Assembly (NCBI GenBank): GCA_003439945.1
Contig: QVRM01003923.1
Span: forward strand, 1-64,000
Length of the DNA stretch: 64,000 nt
From: Dermanyssus gallinae
Lineage: Eukaryota > Arthropoda > Arachnida > Mesostigmata > Dermanyssidae
Direction of reading: 5' to 3'
A model generated the notes under the pieces. The model made no database searches, was not told the DNA's origin, and saw only the letters and a list, made by a program, of their open reading frames with translations. Both the position numbers and the translations under genes were made by a program. Of this stretch, positions 1 to 10,501 are shown one piece after another. Position 1 is the first letter of the stretch; each line of letters opens with the position of its first letter.

Positions 1-1002
1 TTATTCTAGAAACGGGTTTTCGTCCCTTCTTCTGAATCAAATCGTAAACTCGGTCTTTCATGGAGTTAATGAGCTGTTGTAAGTACGAAAGTGGAATATT
101 AGTCCATGCTTGCTGGAGAGCTTCTTTGAGGTCCTACAAATGATTATATTGTCGACCATTTGCGTAAATCTGCTTTATCAAATGTCCCCAAAGATTTTCA
201 ATAGGATTCAGGTCTGAACTTAATGCCGGCCAGTCAAAAAGTGGTACTCCTTGTTCTTGAAAAAAGGCTATAGTGCTAGCCGAGGTAGTGAAACGTGGCG
301 TTGTCTTGTTGAAAAAACTGCGTCAGGTCCCCCAATTCTTCTGAAGTAGGCTTCTAACTGGGAACCGACAATGCGCTGGTACATGTCAGAATTGTTTCGG
401 CCCACAATCTCGACTAGATCAGACTTCCCATTATATCCAAACGCGCCCTAATATTTCACAGAGCCACCACCGGCCACACGTTTCGAGAACCATTTAGGTT
501 CCTTCCGTAAGTCGTGCCAATAGTACTGACAGCCGTCAGGGCCATCGAGATTAAATTTCTTTTCATCCGAGAAGACGATGTTTTTCCACTCATTATCCCA
601 AGTTTGGTACCTATGCGAAAATTCACGCCGTGCGACAATGTGCTTCGATTGCAGTCGCGGCATAAGCTTCCTTTTCGCGTATCGCACGTTTTTGTCAGAA
701 CTTAACACTCGGTACACTGTGGATCGGTGCACTGGCACTCCCAAAGTAGTCCTGATCCTGGAAGAAGACATTTGGTCATGAGTAGCCAACTGTATGATCC
801 TTCGCCGATCTCGAATAGTCAAAACTGGCTTACGCCCACTGTTAGATCTGCACCTTTGGTTCACTCCAGGATGTAAGAACCTGCCGATGGTGCTCTTATG
901 CCGTCCTAATCTGGTTGCTATAGCAGTTACTGTATGACCGAGCTCAGCATATGCCTCAATTCTTGTCTTTTCGTTATCCGAAAGATCCTTTGTACAACCC
1001 AT
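1..1002 (-). pseudogene. Tc1-like transposase, broken
   Basis: DD34E transposase of the Tc1/mariner superfamily, which cuts and pastes its element into TA sites in the nucleus. The start ATG is at 1000-1002. The first 184 codons are open and contain paired helix-turn-helix regions (residues about 8-110) and the first catalytic Asp in a VFSDEKKFNLDGPDG motif. A TAG at 448-450 replaces the Trp of the family motif GSVxxWGAF. Downstream the homology continues in shifted frames: QQDNA (second Asp) near 300, then DWPALSSDLNPIENLWG with the third catalytic Glu, and a natural TAA at 1-3. The coding length of about 334 codons matches the family. At least one nonsense change and frameshifts near 290-310 make it non-functional. 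The other end of the element lies outside the window. Confidence 0.9.
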
Positions 1003-1181
1003 GGTTTAAACATAAGATTCGTCGTTAGTTCGGAACAACGACTAAGCTGTAGAATATTTTGCAGCTATATAACGATTGATTTAGCTAGACAATATTCCTG
1101 ACATTTGAACCCTGGGATCGAATATCAGCTGTAGTATCGACTATCCTTTACAAACAAGAGCTGTGTTGTTAGCATGTTATT

Positions 1182-1374
1182 GTTGCTAATATTTTGCAAC
1201 ACTGTTTTTTCACACTTTTTTATTTTTTGTATGAACCGATTTTGAGATTGCAATGAAATCAACACTATACTCATGTTTCGTCATGTACATCATGCGCTTA
1301 AAATTTCAAGCCATTCAAATAAACCAAGCCGATATTATGGCAAAAAAACATGAGTTGCTAATTTTCTGCAACAC
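1182..1374. repeat. Subterminal direct repeats of the Tc1-like element
   Basis: Two near-identical copies of a GTTGCTAAT-TTT-GCAACAC motif lie at 1182-1205 and 1354-1374, upstream of the transposase start. This matches the inverted-repeat/direct-repeat transposase-binding layout known for some Tc1-like elements. The outer copy suggests that the element ends near 1375-1390. Confidence 0.55.
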
Positions 1375-1390
1375 ACTTTATATACGAGTG

Positions 1391-2600
1391 TATACAGATG
1401 CTTCTTCTCTGCTGTCTGACCACTAAATATTTTCCAAGAGAAGTAACTTACAGCACGCCGCCAACCGCTTATCGTAGTAAGAAGCACTTTACTTCACCAA
1501 TAAGGGCGAACCATATGCATGTATGGACTTATACAGTACGCCTGCTTAGGCTCAAGCCATTGACATTATTATAAAATAAATAGTAACTATATTTTTATAT
1601 AGTTCTTCGACGGGTGACAGATCTGACTATCACTCAACCTAAAAATAGGCCAAAACATCGCTATGTTCTGTCTTCTGTTGTCCGTAAAAGTATAATTATA
1701 AATTGTGTATAATGATTGGTATGAAATACTTTAAACGGTGTGTTTTACATAACGGCCAGCAAGGGGTGTTTATTCATGAGCAACTCGTGTCGCACCATGC
1801 GCACAGTGCTCTATAATAGCTTCTTATTAGATAATAGTATTACTACGCTTATTATTACCTTATGAAGTAATATTATAGATACAAGTTTATTTCACCAGAA
1901 ATTGGTAAATATTACCTAAAATGCATGTCGCCTGATAACGTCTTTCGCTACTGCATGCGTCGAACCAGCTTCTATTTCCTTGCATTGCAGTATGTGGTAT
2001 CGGTCAATGTTACATGTGCCACAATATTTACATACATAGTAATATTATTACTACCCTTATTATTACCTGGTATTAACGAAATAAAAAGGAACCTTCTACA
2101 TATGCTATCTGCTACTAGCGTAGACGTGTGTTAATTCGCTGGCGACTAATTTCTTACAATAAAATGCGACCAGTTAATGCCAAATCTGTCAGGCAATTTA
2201 GCAGTTCTGTTCAGCATAGTGACGACCCACTACTACAACATTGTAGGTCCCGTGAAGACTACGACGTTTGAATATTCATCGTCACTTTGGAGCGAAGCAC
2301 GAGGGGTGAAAAGACGCCAGGACCGTGCAAGAGGCCATCGCCAGACGGAGCGTCTGGGATTTCCTCTGGCTGTAATATGTAAAATCGAAGAAAAAAAGCA
2401 GAGATAAAAAACCCGGACTTCCTCGTTTCTTTTCAGAACGCCGTTTGACTGATATTTGCAAACGTTCCGGACCATTTGTTCTTTGCCAGCCAGCCAGCGC
2501 ACGTCTGTCTGCTTGCCTGTCTCTATTTGCCCCTATTTGTGCGTATTTGTCGGTGGAGATCAACGACATTTCGACTCGAATGCTGCATCCGGAGATGCAT
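1391..2600. other. AT-rich DNA without recognisable gene
   Basis: No open frame here resembles a known protein. Two diverged TATTACTAC-CTTATTATTACC segments, near 1840 and 2040, are the only internal similarity I noticed. Confidence 0.5.
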
Positions 2601-2612
2601 TCGGCGTTATTA

Positions 2613-2671
2613 TTGCTGTCGCTGTTGTTGCTGCTGCTGCTGCTGTTCTTGTTGTTACAGCAGCAGCAGCA
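2613..2671. repeat. CTG tract followed by CAG tract
   Basis: A (CTG)n run to about 2645 is followed, after a short GTT-rich spacer, by (CAG)n at 2658-2671. The two halves are complementary and could fold into a hairpin. Every frame through it reads as low-complexity peptide, so no gene is called. Confidence 0.85.
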
Positions 2672-2887
2672 TTGACACTCCGTCTGTTGCTCGGAATAAG
2701 CAAATACACTTCGAAATACACTCGAAGGCCAACTGTCGCTTTGTCGCTGACTCTGATTCGGTCCCACTGACGTCGGACTGGCGCGGGCTTCGTTCGCCGC
2801 TCTTCTTCACTTGCGCTCTCTATATATGTCGTAGAAACGCACATGTCGCCCCCGTTTCGCAATGTTTTCGATACCGGTTGGGCGTTC

Positions 2888-2928
2888 GCACGCACGCACG
2901 CACACATATATATATATATATATATATA
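2888..2928. repeat. CGCA/CA then TA microsatellite
   Basis: A short (CGCA)n run passes directly into (TA)n. Confidence 0.9.
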
Positions 2929-2929
2929 C

Positions 2930-4229
2930 TAAACATATTTGCAATCCTTGGATCCGCTTGTGCGCGACTATTCATATGCGTTGTTTACGACGTCCAGCGT
3001 TGCAACTTTCGCGTGGGAGCACTCTAACGCAGGCCCGTAAACGGTACGCTTGGCATCAAAATAGCGGTTGATCGATGCATTTTGAGCAAACTTTTGCAGA
3101 AAGCCGAGATGACGGCCTTAAAGTATGATTGCCACACATGTTAGACAATTGCTTTTCAATGCCGGGCTACGTATTTCACTAAGCTGTCCTAAACGTGAAG
3201 CCTTGATGATCTCCCCAATATGCGCTTTAGACTTAGAAAATATCATCAAAAGTGACGCTGAAGTTTTGACAGGTCAAACGAGGTGGAATAACCTTTTGGT
3301 TTAGGAACTAAGCCATGCTTTACCAGATTTTCTTGTTCGGTTATTTTGCAGTAGGATTTTTAATTATTTCCATATACTTTGGATTTGCCAAAGCAACCTC
3401 GATTGATTGAAAAATCCGCCAGCTAGTCGTGTACAATGCATAAAGAGCCCAGGGCCGCCGGCGAGATTGAGTGTCTTAGTTTAACTCGTAAAAGATAGAT
3501 CTCCTAGGTGTGACCAACTATAGTTTATTATGCGCCGGCTTATGTTAACAGCAGTAGTTTTCAAAATTAGTATCTCCCAATCGATCTTCATCCCAAGTGT
3601 ATTTATATTATTTTAGCTTTATTAGTAATATTCTTAAGACACCGGACGTTTTGTAGGTAGATAATGGCGCTGGAATAGCAGACATATTGTAAAACACACA
3701 ACTGGGGTGGGCTAGAGTTGTAACCTATTTTTAGGGAAAGCATATACAGAGTTGGACAGGTAATCGTGAAGAAACATGGGTTTGTGAGTGAACTGAGCTT
3801 AATCATTAACGGGGAGGAATCGGTGGCGGCTTGATTCCGAAGGGGTGCGCTATGAAGCATTATGCAAAGAGCATTGAATTTCTGAACAATGACGGGATTT
3901 GCCTTCTAGCTTCCGTACAGGAGAGAGAGCGGGAGTCAGAGGAACGGCCATGTATATTATTATATTAAGTCATCTTTTCACCAAACAGGCTTTGGGACTG
4001 TCAAATAGTTGCATACAAATCGATTACTAAATGGGAGGTAAAACTAGGCTATAGACAGAGTATTTACAATATTAGGGCGATTACAGCTGACACTTGGCGG
4101 ACACCAGGGAGAAAGAATAGTGCATCTGCAGCACACGGCCTTCGCTACGCTCCATTGATATATATAGAACATATAAAAGAAAACAGTTTTACTCAATTTG
4201 CAAATATAGCAGGATGTTGCGTCGTCTAA

Positions 4230-4233
<4 letters not shown>
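2930..4233. other. Unassigned DNA
   Basis: Only short open frames are present, with no recognisable motif. Nothing here supports a gene or RNA. Confidence 0.5.

Positions 4234-4289
<56 letters not shown>
4234..4289. repeat. (TA)n array, left flank of fold-back element
   Basis: About 56 bp of uninterrupted TA dinucleotides abut the left terminus of the 4290-5083 element. Confidence 0.95.
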
Positions 4290-4292
<3 letters not shown>

Positions 4293-5078
4293 GGTGTCTA
4301 CAAAAGTTTTTATCATCGTAGTAAGGAATTGTAGAGCTCGTTAAAGCAAATATTTTTTTTTCGATGGAACATGGACTCTGAGAAGTTTTGTTTCGGAATG
4401 AGAGTTAAATTACTACAATTTGTGACACTAGTTGGTTTGCCCGACATAGGAGCATAAAATGTGCTGTTGGGAGACAACCAGACCTCCTAGACAGAAACTA
4501 AGCACACAGTGTTCCTGAGAAAATTCTGCTTCTGCCGGTCAGAAGATGCGACACGGTCGTTTTAAAGAGAATTCGCCAAAAATGAAGTGCTTTATTAGCC
4601 TTCATGCAAAATACCTCAAAATCGTTACCCTACGACCACTCACGGCGCTCAAAATTAACGCATTCAGGTAAATGCGCATTTCGTGACGATCACTTTGATA
4701 CCAAACTTATGGCAATGCAAGCTGTGATTGCGGAGTAAACTTTTCGGCGGGATGTCGAGATTAAATGCATGTAACATGACTGTGCGGCAACGTTCACTAC
4801 CGCCGACGTGTCGCGCGACAGCCGCAGCGCATCGCCGCACAGTCATTTTACATCCACTTAATCGACGGTGTGCTTAGTTTCTGTCTAGGAGGACTGGTTG
4901 TCTCGCAACAGCACATTTTATGCTCTTATGTCGGGCAAAAACACTAGTGTCACCAATTTGTAGTAATTTAACTCTCATTCCGAAACAAGACTTCTCAGAG
5001 ACATGTTCCATTGGAAAAAATATTTGCTTTAACGAGCTCTACAATTTCTTACTACGATGATAAAAAAATTGTGTATTC

Positions 5079-5083
<5 letters not shown>
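4290..5083. mobile_element. Fold-back MITE with about 217-bp TIRs
   Basis: The left arm (4290-4507) is the reverse complement of the right arm (4868-5083) with scattered mismatches. Shared blocks include the segment beginning TACGATGATAAAAA and the segment around TCTAGGAGG. The left terminus starts CAGGGTGTCTAC next to TA, as in mariner-like elements; the right terminus is more decayed. The 360-bp centre has no transposase frame but contains an internal 12-bp inverted pair (4776-4787 and 4835-4846). (TA)n lies on both sides, consistent with TA target choice. It is probably non-autonomous and mobilised by a mariner/Tc1-type transposase. The family assignment is inference. Confidence 0.85.
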
Positions 5084-5113
<30 letters not shown>

Positions 5114-5156
5114 AGAGAGAGAGATATGGAAAGAGGGGAGGGAGAGGGAGAGAGAG
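5084..5156. repeat. (TA)n then GA-rich run
   Basis: TA dinucleotides to about 5110 pass into GAGAGA and GGGAGA-rich sequence at the right flank of the fold-back element. Confidence 0.85.
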
Positions 5157-5229
5157 TACAATAAGTTTGCACACTCGACAGTGCTCGCCTTAATAAAAAT
5201 GGTAGTAAAAAGGTGTCACGTGAGGTTAG

Positions 5230-8200
5230 GAGTAGGCTTGATGGTAGCCCCCGCTTTTATGGACTCGGTGCGAGCGGTATATCCTCAAAGTCCCTTGCAA
5301 CGTTAAGACGGTAAGATCCATAAGATTCCTCTTCGTGATGCCGAGCCTCAAGGGCATACTCGCAGATTCGGGGTCCCATACACCACTCATAGAGATAGTG
5401 ATGGATCCGAATCTTCAAGGTTTTTGCGGGTCGGGGAGCGCCGCTCTTAGGAACTCGACGTCATATTTGGTGATCTTATTCTGCCGCGCTTCTGCCAGGG
5501 TCCCTATTCGGGCCGCAAACCTCGGCATCTAAAACCCAGATCTCGGTAGGTGTTGTTATTACGAGGTCGGGCTTTAGACCCGGTCCGCCCGGTCGACGGA
5601 ATAACGGAATACTCGCTCACGAACCACCTCATGACCCCTTTCGCGGAGAAGACGCGCCACGCAATCATAGACGTCGTCATGTCTCTTTGTAGTTTGTTTT
5701 TGTGTTGTATCGCACATCTGAGCGACATGAGCCAACGTCTCAGGCGCATGACACCCGTGCCTACAACGTTTGTTGTAGCCCGGGCGTCCCCTGGCCAATC
5801 TGGCACGCGTTGGTAGTGCGTTGATTCTGAGCTTTAGTAGGTTTAAATACTCCTTACCACATAGGTAGGGCATACCCTTAATCCAGTAATGTATAACGGG
5901 GCGTCGTGTGTTTTTTTTTAAATGTGCCCCATCGAACGTGTTGTGTAGTTGTTGAGACCAGTAATCGGTCTCTTGTGTAGCGGTCTCAATGGAGGTTCCC
6001 AAGCGCTCGCAAAGAAGTCCTGTTTTTGCAAGGTCTTTTTTAAAGTGCTCGGTGGTTAGCATCCATTGGACCCCAGGGTGCGTGGAGTGTTGTAGTGCTA
6101 TCAGACGGGAGAGTCTGCGGATAAATGTTTGGAGGCAGGGGATGTCCAGACCGCCGTGTGCTGTGTGCATATAGAGATATGGGTTCGGCACCGAGTTTTC
6201 GAGCTTAAGCCAACCTTTCTGATCCTTTTTCTAGGTCGCTAATGAGTGCGTAGAATGGTCGGGGACCAGTTTATATAGGAGGCGGAGAATGAGAAAATCT
6301 TTCAAAAATATGATTATTTGTTGGGGTTTAAGGGGAGCTATCGTGAGTCTGTTGAGTAAATTAAGGAGTATATCCTTGGTGGAGTCAACTCTGCCATTGC
6401 TGTCAAAGTCGACTCCCAGATATCTCCATCGATCGCTCATACCTTTAGCTGGCAATTGCCGTTCTTCAACGTTAAATTCTAATACGGTATTAATAAAACC
6501 CTCCTTCATATTAATAGGTGGGAGATAGTAAAGCTTTTATTGGTATTCATTTCAAGGCCTCGGGATTTCAAAAGAGGGTCCGCAATATTAAGGAGCCGTT
6601 GGAGAGTAGATTTCGTGGAGGCTAGGAGGATGAGATCATCCGCAAAAACTAAGTTCATAAAGCGGAAGTCATCAGTAAGTTGGTACCCAATATTAGTTTT
6701 GTCTAATTTTAAAAGAATGTCGTCGAGAACTAGATTAAATAAAAGAGGGACAGAGGATCTCCCTGCCTAGCACACCTAGTTGGCCCAAAAGTGCGACATT
6801 CTTGTTTAGATTCTATAAGAGTTTTAGATTAGAGGTACAAGCGTTTGATATAATTAATGAATACCTCCAGGTAACCGCGAGTCCGGAGTGACCAGAGGAC
6901 GGATGCATGACTCGCCATGTCGAACGCCTTACGGAGGTCGATTGAGGCGAGTCTGAGCTCACGTTCCGCAGACTTGGCATCGTTAAAGATGCCATCCAGA
7001 ACCGCAAGGTTCTCGAAGGTACTATTATAGGAGAGAAACGCTCGCTGGATTGGGAAAAGCTTAATAGAGTTCTGGAGGCGTCTAGAGAGAATTTCATTAA
7101 GCGTTCGTTGTAAGTATGAGCTAATAGATAGGGGCCGCGGTAGGGCTTGGGGATGTGGCATCGTTAATTTTAGGGATGAACGCTAAGCGAGCAGTTTCAT
7201 GGGCTAAAGACAAATCCCGTCCAAGCCTAGTGCTTTAGAAGAACCACGGAAAGCTCCCTGCGTTTCCTTTAGGGAGATAGGGAGGGAAACCTCAAAGATA
7301 TCAGAGTTGGGAGTGTATACGGGGCAAGGGAGTGGTTCAGTGGGTGGTTGCGCCATCGTGTTGGCCCAGTGTTCCACAACTTCGGTGGCCTGCATGTGTG
7401 CTTGCCGTCCAGCACCTTATGAGCGCATCTTGGATCGGTTTTGGCTAAAACGTTTTTGAGTGGTTGCGTAGTCTTAACGTCGTTGTTGCCTTTTAGATAC
7501 TCGCGCTTCAGTGGAAGGAGTTTCTCTCAAGGCACGACGTCGGGCAGTGTGTGTAAAATGTTTGTTCAGAAAGTCGTTTAAGACGATAGAGTGATCCTCA
7601 CCTGAGCAAATTATGATTGACAGATGAGTAAGGTCTGTTGAAATTATGTTGCGTTTGGGAAATGTGTTTGTGAGGGCTTGTATTTTGGATATAATATTAT
7701 ATATTTGGGATGGATTATAGGGGCCATCTAATTCAGAGTATTGAGGCCGACTAGGCCCAGGAAGCTCAGATCCGTCAGGGTTGGAATCCAGGTAAGACCT
7801 CTTTTTACGGAGGTCCTCTACCAGATCTTTATGCGCCTTAGAATTACGTTGGCTTCTAATTGCCCCAAGTGTGCGTGAGTTACATTTAGTAGCTACAAGG
7901 TTGTCAATTTCTCTAGGTGTTTTGTTATTATCATAACGGCATTGTGGGTTCTATCTGGCTTTATACTATAGTATAGTACGACCTGATTTATAATTAAAAG
8001 TCTTTAAGCAAGTACCAGATGGACATCTATAACTTGGTTGGGAGACGCGTAAAGCACTAAGAGGGATTAAAACTTATTAGAAGCAGGAGTGTTATTTGGT
8101 GTGAAACTTAAAATAAAATCATTAGTCTGTGATCGGTAAGGAGTTGGGGAGGTGGCACGAACTTCTCGTTGATTATGAGTCAATCTAATGTGGCTCGCGA

Positions 8201-8276
8201 GGCCCGCGCCAGATTTGCATACTCGCCCGCAAGTCTGGCAGCTGAGTCTTCCGGCGGTGTTGTTGCCGTCACGTGT
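5230..8276 (-). pseudogene. R2-clade LINE polyprotein, decayed
   Basis: Remnant of a non-LTR retrotransposon polyprotein read right to left. Domains in order are: a C2H2 finger (8240-8175, CQTCGRVC then HIRLTH), a second diverged finger (about 8030-7985), an open linker (about 7930-7550), reverse transcriptase with ALGLDGI (about 7215), RPLSISSYLQR, IDLRKAFD, FADDLILLA (about 6636-6650) and YLGVDF, then GGLDIPCL and a zinc-binding CRHGC...HVAQMC motif (about 5767-5711). The restriction-like nuclease follows, with KPDLV (about 5576-5562) and VLDAEV (about 5541-5525), then a VWDPESA tail. The order matches R2-type elements, which cut one DNA strand and prime cDNA synthesis there. Several frameshifts and stops break the frame. 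I see no 28S rDNA next to it, so it is not in the classical R2 site. Confidence 0.85.
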
Positions 8277-8286
8277 TATATATATA

Positions 8287-8322
<36 letters not shown>
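8277..8322. repeat. (TA)n array between two divergent LINEs
   Basis: About 46 bp of TA with one TCTA interruption separate the 5' side of the minus-strand R2-type LINE from the 5' side of the plus-strand two-ORF LINE. Confidence 0.95.
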
Positions 8323-8325
<3 letters not shown>

Positions 8326-8642
8326 GGTCATTTTTTTTCGAACGTTCGATTCGGTAGAGTGCGATCGTGCTTCCGTCAGCTCCCGTAAAACAGTGTGATT
8401 CATGTGGTTTGACTGTGTTTCTGGCAGTGATAATCGCACCATCGACTGTGTATGTAGTGAACACTCGAGTGGTGAACCGACGCGCTCGAAGACAGTTTGG
8501 ATGCGAACCCTCAGGAGCCGGTTTCCTTTTGAACCCTCCAGCTGATCGAGTTCGATTTGCCATTGTCATCGTAGACCGAACACTCGTAGTTACTGGCTAA
8601 GCCACTTGGAGCTCGGAGAAGACTCGAAGCATCAGGTTATCG

Positions 8643-8695
8643 TGGCGTAGTGGCAGCGCTATCGTCTACAACCTAACAGCACCGGGTTCAATACC
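8643..8695 (+). promoter_or_regulatory. tRNA-like A/B box pair
   Basis: TGGCGTAGTGGC (8643-8654) matches an A box and GGTTCAATACC (8685-8695) matches a B box. The 30-nt spacing suits a Pol III internal promoter. The flanks do not fold into convincing acceptor or T stems, so this is not called a tRNA gene. It may be a SINE head or part of the LINE leader. A T-run follows at about 8712-8720. Confidence 0.5.
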
Positions 8696-8724
8696 TAAGC
8701 CTGCACGCTCCTTTTTTTTTTAAA

Positions 8725-8885
8725 ATAATATAATATTATTCACTTATTTTTAGCTTAATATTATTTATTTATTTTTAACTTAATATTATTTATTTATTTT
8801 TAACTTAATATATTTTTTTTAACTTAATATGATTTATTTATTTTTAACTTAATATTATTTATTTATTTCTAACTTTAATTTAATA
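8725..8885. repeat. AT-rich tandem repeat in LINE leader
   Basis: About five diverged copies of a 25- to 27-bp unit (TTTATTTATTTTTAACTTAATA-like) lie directly upstream of ORF1. Confidence 0.8.
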
Positions 8886-8945
8886 ATTTTATTGAATTTG
8901 GAGCATTTGCTTGCTTTGTATCCCGAAGCTTGTTACGACACAGGC

Positions 8946-10501
8946 ATGCCGAAGGTTGTGATATCCGGCCAGGATAAACCACCAGACTCGCTCGATATAT
9001 CACGATTGAGGGCCGTTACCACCTCAGTAGAAAGCAACATGGAGGCAGATCGTGCTAGTGCGAAGACGACCGCATCGCCCATATGCGAAAGCGATAACGA
9101 AACGGTAGCTACTGACAATAAGGAAGGCCGACAACTTGGGGTGAAACGCGCGAGACCGAGTAGCGAAACCCAAGCCTCAGTACAGGCTATTAACACCGAG
9201 GCAGCACCTCAAGAACTGCCAGAAGAAGAGGGTTTTAAGGAAGTTATGAATAAAAGCAGACGGCGCAATATTCGGAAAAAGGAAGAAGCGTTAGCAAAAC
9301 TCAAGCAAAAGGTTGAATCAGGCGCACACAAGGTTTTCCGTGTAACCTTCAGCGCAGCTGAAGACGGCAGCTCATTGCCAGGAGGGAATGTATTAGGGAT
9401 GTGCAAGGACCTACACCTAAAATTGGCAGACGCTAACATCTCGGCACAGAATGGACAAATCTCGGCCACCGTCGATAAGCTTGAGGACGCACGTAAACTG
9501 ATGTGCATCACCGAACTAGCTGGGCTGCGAGTCAAAGCAGCATCAAAAAATATCGACAACATCTGGGGTGCCATCAACCATGTTAGCCCAGACTTTCAGG
9601 AAGGAGAGATACTGCAGGAACTTAGCTCCGCCGGTGTCATAGAAGTAAAACGCATTTGCAGACGAGCAGGTCTCGGCCCACAACAGGCGGCCATCCCTAC
9701 ACGAAAGGTGCTGCTCAAGTTCAAGGGAGCCCCGCCGGCCACCGTGTATCTTGGATTTCAGACTCACGTAGTGACAGTCGAGCCACCACGTCCTTCAAGA
9801 TGCTTCAAATGTCAGCGCTTAGGTCATCACGCATCCTCTTGCAGCGGTCAAGTAGCATGTGTGAACTGCGGCAGTAACCGACATCTAGTCAAGGACTGTA
9901 AAAGTGCTCCAAAATGCGCAAGCTGTGGAGGTGCACACAGATCAGCGTCTCCTTCATGTCCGATCTACGCCATTGCTTGGGAAAGGAGCAAGATTATTAC
10001 CGGAGCACGAGTCCTTCGTCAGGTCCAGTCCGACTACCCGGCGGCCACTATTGTAGAAAAACCGGCGACTCGGACGAATCAGGCACCATGCGAGACAGAT
10101 GAGAACGCTCCTCGTTCCTACGCCTCAGTGGTCCGTGAGATCGTTGCTCCTAGTTCGGATGGAACGTCCGATAAGACTATTACGCTTGCCCCACTTAAGG
10201 CCTTGAAACCGACACATCGCCGACGCAGAATGCGCCCGCGCCAGGCGGAATATCGTCGAGCTCCCGGCACTACCTGTGTGTAGACTTGTCGTCATCGAGG
10301 GCGCGTCCCACTCGCAAGGCAGACCCTCTTGCAGGGCTCACCAGCGCTGCAAAAATGCTAAGTGGCCTTGACCCTCAAGCTGCCAGCGCACTTCGTAACC
10401 TTGCAAACCTTCTCGGACCAGTCATCAGGCTGTTATCAGCTTTCGAAGTGAAGAAATCTGTCGGGCCGAAACATAATGCCTCAAGACGCCTCCGAAAATA
10501 A
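8946..10501 (+). pseudogene. LINE ORF1, gag-like with zinc knuckles, frameshifted
   Basis: Nucleic-acid-binding ORF1 protein of the two-ORF LINE. I take ATG 8946 as the start; the open frame extends upstream to 8892 without an ATG. It is open to TAG 10281-10283. Residues about 95-130 are charged and Lys-rich. Cys-rich knuckles follow at about 9800-9960: CFKCQRLGHHASSC, CVNCGSNRHLVKDC and CASCGGAHRSASPSC, all CCHC type. After the stop, a different frame stays open to 10501 (SSSRARPTRKADPLAG onward) and probably encodes the original C-terminus, so a frameshift near 10270-10285 is inferred. Its end overlaps the ORF2 ATG by 26 nt. Such ORF1 proteins coat element RNA and act as chaperones in APE-type LINEs. 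Confidence 0.7.

Noticed and set aside
2476..3027. Long open frames around the CTG/CAG tract
   Set aside because: Open in five or six frames with Cys, Leu, Ala, Gln or Asn runs that simply follow the repeat; no domain or conserved start.
5550..5816. Plus-strand frames overlapping the R2-type LINE
   Set aside because: Antisense shadows of the endonuclease domain on the minus strand.
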